Source: Syngnathus acus (Eukaryota; Chordata; Actinopteri; Syngnathiformes; Syngnathidae). Taken from it: DNA of 64,000 nt. The translations under genes and the position numbers were made by a program. The stretch's first letter is position 1; each line of letters begins with the position of its first letter. The notes under the pieces are model-generated. The model saw nothing but the letters and a program-made list of their open reading frames with translations, was not told the origin of the DNA and did no database searches. The stretch spans positions 10,859,342-10,923,341 of the forward strand of contig NC_051090.1 in assembly GCF_901709675.1 (NCBI RefSeq), read 5' to 3'. Positions 56,385 through 64,000 of the stretch are shown piece after piece.

Positions 56385-57757
56385 ATGAGCCAAGCACCCC
56401 GGTCCAAGCCGGGCCACAGGGAGAGAAACGGGGACCACCGACAGCCCCGTGACCCACGTGATGGCGACCGCTCATCAGCTGACAGGCGAGTACAATAGAA
56501 ACTTTCATTTCTGTTGATAGCAGCGCAAAAGACTTGAACGAATGGATCCCAGTTGTGTTTGTTGCCGTTCTCCAGGTCATCCTCCCAACCACCGTACTAC
56601 GACCGTGATCCGGACCGCCGCCCAGCTCACAGCCATGAGCGTGACGTACCGCGTGTTGAGCGTAATGACTCCAAATGCACACACATGTGCTCCAGGAGAG
56701 GTGAGGCTGTCTGCGGAAAGGATTCGGGGCTTTCTCCAAGGCCGGATTCTGATTTCATTCTGCATGCTTCCATTCTGGTTTCTGTGACTCAATACCGTCC
56801 AACTGGTTTTCCCACAAAGTTCTTTGTCATGTGGATGAGGTACGGTACGAAGCTGCTGTCGAGGATGCAGCATATGCAATAACTACATGGGTTAGGGCTA
56901 GGGTTAGCGTTAATAGTCGGGTTAGGGTTAAAAGTCGGGTTAGGGTTAAAAGTCGGGTTAGGGTTCAACGACTTGCCGTGCTCAATGGCTCAAAGGATTT
57001 TGTAGATAATAACTAGACAGTCATTCTCACAAATGCTTCACTTGAGCAATTCTCAGTCACAGAAACTCGATATCCATGCCAATGTATTGTGCCTTCAGGT
57101 ATCGTTTTGATTTGCTCGGTGCTGACCAATGGCCTGGTCCTGATCTGCGTGGTTGCTGCGCAGATGGTGACGTCGGGCTTATCCTCCATGGGCGGCCTGG
57201 GCAGCATCAGCATCAACTCCAACTTCAACCTGCAGGGCACGGAGCTGCAGAAGGTGCGCGAACTAGACATGCACTACAGCCAGATGAGAGCGCCGGGCAT
57301 CTACGGCGGCATCGCCTTCAGCCTGACCATGGGTGTGCTCTCGCTGCTCTTTGTGGTGGCGGGCAACAAGCCGCCCCACCGTCTGTCCCGCAAGCTTCTC
57401 TACGGGGCGCTGGCGTTTCAGGGCGTGGGGGCTGTGGCCTATGTGGTGGCCGTAGCTCTCTACCTGCACTTTGTGATCGGTGTCAATGCCACTGACGTTT
57501 GCGTGCAGCGCGAGCGGCTGTACGCCCGCAACGGCTACACCTGGATGAACTGTGACGTTGGCGGGGCCGATGCAGCCGTGGCTTTGTTTGGACTCATCAC
57601 GGCCATCTTGTACACCGCGGGCACGGTGCTCACCTTCCAAACCATCCGTTGGGTGAAGCGCTACTTGAAGGAGCATAAACGGCGCCATGCGGAGCCAAAG
57701 CCACTCAGATCAAATCCGCAGAGTACCCCCCTCGGGGCCGAAACCACCGAGGTGTGA
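56385..57757 (+). CDS. marveld3: MARVEL domain-containing protein 3
   Basis: Coding exons 56385-56485, 56576-56700, 57099-57757 give 294 aa. MARVELD3 is a four-span tight-junction protein related to occludin and tricellulin. The N-terminal 75 residues are hydrophilic and rich in Arg, Asp, Pro and His, as in MARVELD3. Four membrane segments follow: GIVLICSVLTNGLVLICVVA, then YGGIAFSLTMGVLSLLFVVA, ALAFQGVGAVAYVVAVALYL and AVALFGLITAILYTAGTVLT. An N-glycosylation site (NAT) sits in the second extracellular loop, and the tail is basic and cytosolic. Intron 1 seems to use a GC donor (CAG then GCGAGT): only this junction keeps the frame. The coding ATG lies 2 bp after a splice acceptor, so the 5' UTR is split. 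The convergent neighbour phlpp2 reproduces the human 16q22 pair, which supports the name. Confidence 0.85.
56885..56966. repeat. Interstitial telomere-like repeats
   Basis: GGGTTAGGG motifs recur in units of about 18-19 bp (GGGTTAGGGTTAAAAGTC) within marveld3 intron 2. These are degenerate rather than a pure (TTAGGG)n array. Confidence 0.8.
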
Positions 57758-57937
57758 CAGACCGTTTGGATTTTGCCTCTTCCTCCATTTAACAAAGTGA
57801 TCGTTTAACATTTGTGTTGTGGAACCCAAATCCCTCATTTGACTTTTTGTAAGTGCATCAGGATACCTTGTTTTATGTCATCGTGCAGTTTTAGCATTTT
57901 TAACCGTTGTTTTTGAAATGCACACATGCTGTGCTTG

Positions 57938-57943
57938 ATTAAA
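57938..57943 (+). promoter_or_regulatory. marveld3: Candidate polyadenylation signal of marveld3
   Basis: ATTAAA, a common variant hexamer, lies about 180 bp after the stop codon. Confidence 0.45.
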
Positions 57944-58027
57944 AAGGCAAACTGAGAAAGGATCCAATTTGCAGTTATTATTCATATTTGGTATGTTCGA
58001 AGTTACGTGTGCGTCATCAACTTTAAA

Positions 58028-58640
58028 ACATTCACGGTCGTTTTTAGTAAGGCTTTTTTTTTTTTAAATTACTATGTATAGAAAGGCTCTTATGGAAAAT
58101 AAAAGACCATGTACAGTAAGACTTTTTTGATAAAACAAATTGACCATGTATAGTAAGATTTATGGAAACATGACTAAAGCTTTTTTAAATGTAAAAAAAA
58201 AATGTATATATAGTAAGGCTTTTTTAAATAAAAATAATTGACCATGTATAGACTTGTTTTTATGAAAAAATGACCATAAATAAATAAAAAAATACCACGT
58301 ATAAGGCTTTTTTTTTTAAATAAAACAAATTAACTATGTATAGTAAGACTTTTTTTAATGAAAAAAATGGCCACGTATACTAAGGCGTTTTCAAATGAAA
58401 AACAAAAAGACAATGTAGTATAAACTTTTTTTTAAAGCAAAACAAATTGACGATGTATACTAAGACTTTTTTTATGAAAAGAAGTGGCCAAATGAAAAAT
58501 AAAAATACCATGCAGTATAAACTTTTTTTTTTTATAAAACAAATTGACTATGTATAGTACTTTTTTTACGAAAAAAATAGCCACTTCAAATAAGGTTTTC
58601 AAATGAAAAATAAAAAGACCATGTAGTTTAAACCTTTTTT
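58028..58640. repeat. AT-rich minisatellite, units of about 60 bp
   Basis: About ten degenerate units carry GACCATGTATAGTAAGRCTT, a T-run and AAATAAAACAAATT. It lies between the 3' ends of the convergent genes marveld3 and phlpp2. Confidence 0.85.
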
Positions 58641-58827
58641 TTCACCGTCGATGATGGAAACTCGCCCTGCATTGCATGTCTTGCGTGTTTGTTGAGGCAG
58701 TCTTTCCTGAAGACTGCATTGACTACTTCTATACGGTAGGTGGCGGTATGCATCAGCGAAAATAGAACATGAATTCGGCAAAACAGCAACTCATTAAGAG
58801 GTCAGAAAGTACATTTGAAAACATGAG

Positions 58828-58833
58828 TTTATT
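58828..58833 (-). promoter_or_regulatory. phlpp2: Candidate polyadenylation signal of phlpp2
   Basis: AATAAA on the minus strand, about 640 bp past the phlpp2 stop codon, implies a 3' UTR of roughly 0.65 kb. Confidence 0.5.
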
Positions 58834-59476
58834 TAGAAAAGTAGCTTTTTGTGCAGTTGAAATATATAACAGTTCAGATAACATTCAATGTGCTGGTTAG
58901 AACAAGAGGATCCTCATCTTCAACATTCATTCACCACGGCAGCAAACCTCAGACACAAACGTGGAGGAACAGCCTACTGAAATTTATACGTATATAATTT
59001 ATTTTTCTCTCAGAGAAAAATTGCCTGCATTGGTGACCATGTCACTTGAAAGTATTAAACTCCTAGGAGTTAGTTAATATCGTACTAACTCTGACAAATG
59101 AGAGACCAAAAGTTATGACAGAGAAGTTGGAACATCCACAAGAGAACTCGGCGCTCAACGTACCACAAAACAAAAGATGAAACAGAAAAAAATATAAATT
59201 CTGACAAAATATTCTAAGCACCCTCAAGTCTAAATTCTATTGGAAAAGCATTTACAATGCTTCTGAAATGTAAAATGCTGTTGAATTAATACAAGTGTTA
59301 CAAAAATTGCATTGCATCTTTGTTGCGCGCTAAGTTAACAGTAGAAAAGAGTAACATTGACTTCTTTTAAATAGTCTCTGGTCCAGACCAACTGGAATCC
59401 TGTGAGGAACCAGCGCAAATCAACGTGGACTCCGAGATGACCAGGTGGCACAGTGGCAGACTGGAAGGATTCCGAG

Positions 59477-62400
59477 TTAGAGCGGTGTAATGAACCGCTC
59501 AGTGGGTTTCTGGTAGGCGGCCGCTTGCTGGTTGCGAGTCTCCATCTGCTGCTGTCGGATGATCTGCTGCACTTCTTCCTCCAACTCCGGCGGAATGATC
59601 AGCTGGTCATCGGGGTCTGGCTGAGCGGAGGCGTTAAAGTAACCCCCTTGCTTCTTGAGCGGGGCGTCCGCCGCCTCCTCAATCAGGTCTTGGTTCCTGC
59701 CTTGGCACGCCACAGAACCGTTGGCTCGAGCCCGCCGGCCCAGAGGGCTGGAGCGGGTCTCCCCGCTGAGGCAGGGGGAGGGTGGCGTGACAGGGGGAGC
59801 CCAAGACTCATGACTGGAAGCCACACTGGGAGGAACACGCGTGCCACGCGGTGGGGGGCCGTGCAAACTGTGGACATCGGCCTCGACCTCCACTCGGCTG
59901 CCGTTGGAGAAAACCCCCGGGATGGGCTCCTCGTCTTCGCTGTCAAGCCCGTTGTCGGACGACTGCCTCTGGAAGCCACCACTTGCGCAGGTGACCCAGC
60001 GCCCGCCGCTTCGCCCCAGCAGGCTCAAGTGGCACGACGGCGGCTCGGCTTGCGGCGGATCTTCTGACGACACGGTGGAGCCCACCTCGCTGCTCAACTC
60101 TGACGCACTGAACTCGCTGCTAAGCTCGCTGACGGTTCCCGAGGAGGCCAGGGGAAGCGCCATGTCGCCGCTCCCCAAGTAGGGCTGAGCGTGCGCACGT
60201 CCGCCCAAACCGGGACTGTGAGGCGGAGGCAGAAGCTCGCAGAAGCAGCAGCAGTCTTCGCTAATGCTGAGCCGGACCACCACGGCGCTGAGGCTGTCGG
60301 AGCAGCCGTAGCTTTGAGCCAGCGTGACCAGCTTCTTGGCGGCGGCCAAGGCGTCCGGAACATTCCGGACCGCTTCCACCGCCTCGCCGGGAGACAACAT
60401 GTCCCACAGGCCTCGGCTGCCCAAGAGGAAGAACTCATCCTGTGGGGTGAGCATCACCGTGGAGACGTGTGGCCGGGGGGTGACGGACGGACACAGGAAG
60501 GAATATCCCATCATTCTGGTGGAGTCGGTTATGCCGTTGACTTTATTGTCCTGCAGAAAGAGAAGCACGAAGGCCCGAGTTAAATGCGCAATCTCGGCTG
60601 CAGTTGAGAATTGGTTTTCATTTTGGTCGCATAGTTCCGCTAACTATGCTGTGTTGATGTTTACATGGAGGATAATACGGAGATCCTAACACTCAAAAGT
60701 CGAGGCGCCAAGCACGGCTAGAACAGACTGATGAAAAAACCAACAATGACATAGTGTAGGATCCCCAAAATTACGAGCGCACAGTTGAGGCTCACCTCTG
60801 TGATGATGGCATTATGTTGTCGGACCCTCTGGCACTCCACCTCTTCTCGGACGGTGTGGATGGCCGAGAGCGGCACGGCTTTTCCATCTCGGCACAAGAC
60901 GGCTTGGCATCTGCCCACGTTGGCAGCTTTCAAAGTGAAGCAGCCGCTGCGCTCGCCAGGAGGCGCGGGGGCATGTCTAATGTGACACAACGCCGCCGAT
61001 CCGCCCAGCCTTTGGCCCGCCGTGCCCAGTTTCCTAGGGAAGATCGGCGCAGAAGTCACGCTCAGCAGAGCACAGCTGCGGAAACGTTGGCTGTTGCCGA
61101 CCGAACGTCTACCTTTGCATGGTGAGGAAAGTGTTGGTCATGTAGTCTCCCAGGCTCGGGCCTCTTTGGAGCTCCTCGGCTAACACGTCTCCCATGGTGC
61201 ACTGCAGCAGGTAAGGCACCTCAACATTTCTGTCGCCATCAAAAACGCCATACAGTGCTTCACGGGCTCCACAGAAGGTGTCCAGAGCAAGCGCGGCCAC
61301 ACACAACCTGCCAGGAACAAACAAGTTCCATCCAGCTTTGCAAGACATGCAAGATATGCGTAACATGAAAAGAGAAAAGATGAAGCGAGAAGCAAAAGGA
61401 CTGACTTGTTTTTGATTCCGGAGGCTTCCGTGTATCCGTGACTCCAGACTGCAGGAGCTCCGTGACGCTCGCTGGCGCTGGGAGCGGACGGTGACGGATC
61501 CACCCTTAAACATCGGATATTACTGCAGAGACACCGTGTGATTTTGTGAGTCTTTAGCTAAAAACGAGAATGGAGGTTTCGTATTGGGAAGATTCCCACT
61601 TGAGAAGCTCCAAGCTCTTGTGGTCCAAGTTAAGGCGGGGATTTCCCTTGAGATCCAGCTCCTGCAGTTTGGCGGGAAGTGACTCTGGCAAGGTAATCTC
61701 CGTCAGCTCGTTGCAGCTCAGGTCCACACACTGACGGTGAGAACAAAGATGAGGTTAGACGCGGCGGGATCTTTGGCTGGCCGAAACCGACGGATACCCA
61801 GACGACAACATTTGCATTGCTGACTGGCTTTTCGTCGCGTAGTGAGGTTGAACCTTGATCTCGGGCAGCTGCAGGACCTCCGGAAAGGCGCTGATACAGT
61901 TGGAGTGTGCAGAGAGGCTTTGCAGACGGCGGCAGCTCAAGATGGTGGTGGGCACGCTCCTCAACCGATTGCCACTCAGGTCAAGCTCTTCCAGACACTC
62001 CAGTTGGGCCAGCTTACTACAGAGCGACAAATAGATCAAACTAAGGAGCTACAACTGCTTTCCACAGATGAAAGTTTTGCGTTGCTAGCAAACAATCAAA
62101 AACTCCTCCTGATTGAGTTGGGCGTTTTCTTTTGTTTTTGTTTACCTGGCAGTGAAGGTCTGCAGCTGGTTGTAAGAGAGATGAAGAACTCTGAGGTTGC
62201 CATGTCCGCTCAGGAGAGGGACACACGTGTCTGTCAAGCAGTTGTTGGTGACATAGAGCTCCTCCAGGCTGCTCGACGTGTCCTCCGACGGGCTCGCGGC
62301 AGGGAGGCTCTCCAGCTTATTGGCCGAGGCATTCAGATAGAGCAAGCTGAAAGCGTCAAACGTACAATCGGCATGATAAAGCAAATGAAAAGAAAGGCAA

Positions 62401-63761
62401 GCGAGGCAGCCTGTAATCACTTCTGGGCTTTGATGAAGAGGTTGTTTGGAAGCTCCTTGAGACAATTGTGCTGCAGGTCCAAGATTTGGAGCTGGGAGGC
62501 CTCCGGGCCCTCGCCCAGCTGGCTCAGAGCATTCCAGCCTGCTAGCACCTTTCGGAGGCCGCCGTTGGATAGCAAGCTAGGATGCACAAAAACAATCAAG
62601 CTCACTCTCTTTGGAAACTGGAAGCTATATCTCACTCAGTCAAAAACAATTTTTGCATTTGGATCAGAGCGGTGCTAAATGTTCTTTGATCATGTGGCGA
62701 CCCCTTCACGTGGCTGTCTCCCTCGGCTTGCTTCCCACTGTCACTTTACAAAGAATTTCACACTCGATTACACGTAATTGATTCCTTTTGCTTCGGCTAT
62801 GCTGTTCAAGGCTTGGTAGCGTTTCATGAAAGTATTTGTGTGCGATGCTCACCGCACGGGCAGCTCGCTCACGGAATTGTGATTGATGTCCAAAAGTTCC
62901 AGTTTATTGCTTTCGCATACCCAAACTGGGACAGCACTTAGCTTGTTCCTATGAGAAAACAGACAAGCGTCAACATTCAGCTAAAACCAAGAACATAGTC
63001 TCATGCTTTGTAGTGAGTCTCGGTACCAGGACAAATCCAGAAGAGTCAGATTCTCCGGGACAGGCCGCACATCCACTTCTTGCAGCTCTGTAATCATGAA
63101 GACAATATTGATGAATCAGCAACCTGAAACAAAGCGCGCTTTGCGGCCGCACCGTACCGTTGCGTGCGGCATGCAGGCTCTTGAGGGCGTGGCCGCTGAC
63201 TCGCAGGACGGCGAGTCGGTTTCTATCACAGTAGAGAAGCTCCAGTTTGCAGAGGGCGCTGACGTCCAGCTGCTGCAAGCCGGTGTCCCTGAGGTCCAGC
63301 TGCACGATGTGCTCCAGCTGCTTCGTGTCTCCCAGCGTCACACTTTCAAGCCGGTTCAGCCTGTAGTAGCAGAAAATCACCTTGGAGTGGATTATGCGAG
63401 CTTAAAGTAGACGGACGGCGCCAAGGAGTGATTTGGACAGATTTCTATTTTTAGTCGCTACGGTATAAAGTAGCATCCGAAGCCTACCGCATACTTCAAA
63501 TTTTGGTCTCCTGAAAGTTTTAACGTTTACCTGAGATCTATGTGGCGGCGAGCGCACAACGGCTGCGGTCCGGCCATGTGCAGGACCGAGATTCGGTTTC
63601 CTGCCAGGCACAGTTTCTCCATGTCTTTGATCTTCTTCAGGACAGGAGGGATGCAGGTGAACCAGTTGAAAGACAAGCCAAGGTAGACCAACGCCTCCAA
63701 GGTGCCCAGCTCAGCGGGCAGTGCAGTCAGGCAGTTGGCGTCCAGAAGAAGCGTCTGCAGG
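59477..63761 (-). CDS. phlpp2: PH domain and leucine-rich repeat protein phosphatase 2 (3' part)
   Basis: Twelve minus-strand exons are visible: 63761-63531, 63360-63158, 63087-63027, 62948-62853, 62576-62421, 62346-62146, 62016-61854, 61730-61600, 61522-61406, 61307-61113, 61033-60796, 60550-59477. They encode about 954 residues to the stop; upstream exons with the PH domain lie beyond the window. PHLPP2 dephosphorylates the hydrophobic motif of Akt, PKC and S6K. Exons 1-8 encode leucine-rich repeats ([38 protein letters not shown]). Exons 9-12 encode the PP2C domain with [30 protein letters not shown] in place of the classical SDGLWD, and [12 protein letters not shown]. The tail has SSELSS repeats, [32 protein letters not shown] and ends ITPL, a PDZ-ligand-like terminus (human ends DTPL). 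LELLNNIRC across an exon join matches human exactly. Its position next to marveld3 supports PHLPP2 over PHLPP1. Confidence 0.94.
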
Positions 63762-64000
63762 CTGCCAACATTGCTTTTGGGTTAATTGACAAAAATGCAA
63801 CGTTGCTTTTCCCGCCTCATTTTCTCTCGAAACATGCTACGGTCAACTCTGAGAAAGATAACTGAAAAATTATCTTCTGACATTGCTACAAGAAAAGGCA
63901 ACCGTGGCCCAGAACACAGCCACAATCAACGATGCTCTGAGAAGCAAATCTTTCGGCTGACCCTTTTTAATCATAATAACTAGCAGTGAGAAAATAAAGC
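63762..64000. other. phlpp2: phlpp2 intron, window end
   Basis: No further exon is seen between the acceptor at about 63762-63763 and the right edge, so the preceding phlpp2 exon must lie outside the window. Confidence 0.6.

Noticed and set aside
57089-57757. marveld3 as a single-exon 222-aa gene starting at the first in-frame ATG near 57089
   Set aside because: That ATG lies in the intron just before the acceptor at 57098. The hydrophilic N-terminal exons upstream join in phase and match the MARVELD3 plan.
59453-60067. + strand 204-aa ORF, and 60191-60583 +
   Set aside because: Antisense of the GC-rich last exon of phlpp2, which matches PHLPP2 throughout.

Overview
This window is vertebrate nuclear DNA, almost certainly from a teleost fish. 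It carries intron-rich genes with GT-AG junctions, orthologues of human 1q23 and 16q22 genes, tRNA-derived SINEs, and many short DNA transposons (hAT-like with 8-bp target duplications, pogo/Tigger-like with TA duplications). I cannot name the species. No prokaryotic operons, CRISPR arrays or phage genes are present.

Layout. (1) 0.5-16.1 kb: three R4-subfamily RGS genes. An rgs16/rgs8-like gene and rgs5 lie on the + strand, and rgs4 lies on the - strand, convergent with rgs5. All share the same five-exon architecture and a 44-nt first coding exon starting Met-Cys-Lys. (2) 19.9-22.4 kb: a secreted fetuin-family protein with a very long histidine-rich tail, like histidine-rich glycoprotein. (3) 24.6-41.9 kb: nos1ap (CAPON), ten coding exons with a 10-kb second intron full of transposons. 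(4) 46.1-49.0 kb: the homologue of human C1orf226, whose first visible exon begins at a splice acceptor in phase with nos1ap exon 9. (5) 53.2-54.1 kb (-): a UPF0598/C8orf82 homologue, head-to-head with (6) marveld3 (+, 56.4-57.8 kb). (7) 59.5-63.8 kb (-): the 3' part of phlpp2 (LRRs, PP2C phosphatase, C-terminal tail). It runs off the right edge and is convergent with marveld3, as in human 16q22.

Functional links. The RGS proteins are GTPase-activating proteins for Gi/Gq alpha subunits, and several mammalian orthologues are oxygen/NO-sensitive Cys N-degron substrates. NOS1AP ties neuronal NO synthase to other partners. PHLPP2 dephosphorylates AGC kinases such as Akt. Being neighbours here reflects conserved synteny rather than an operon-like system.

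Repeats. The most informative stretch is 31.88-34.04 kb, where one minus-strand SINE is interrupted by a 5'-truncated LINE and, separately, by a hAT element with a perfect 8-bp target duplication. A second nest (pogo-like inside hAT) lies in an intron of the C1orf226 homologue. I found no clearly new biological system. The best leads are the in-phase nos1ap/C1orf226 read-through, the altered nos1ap C-terminus and the repeat nests. All exon boundaries were read by eye from splice consensus, reading frame and remembered family sequence; no alignment was run.
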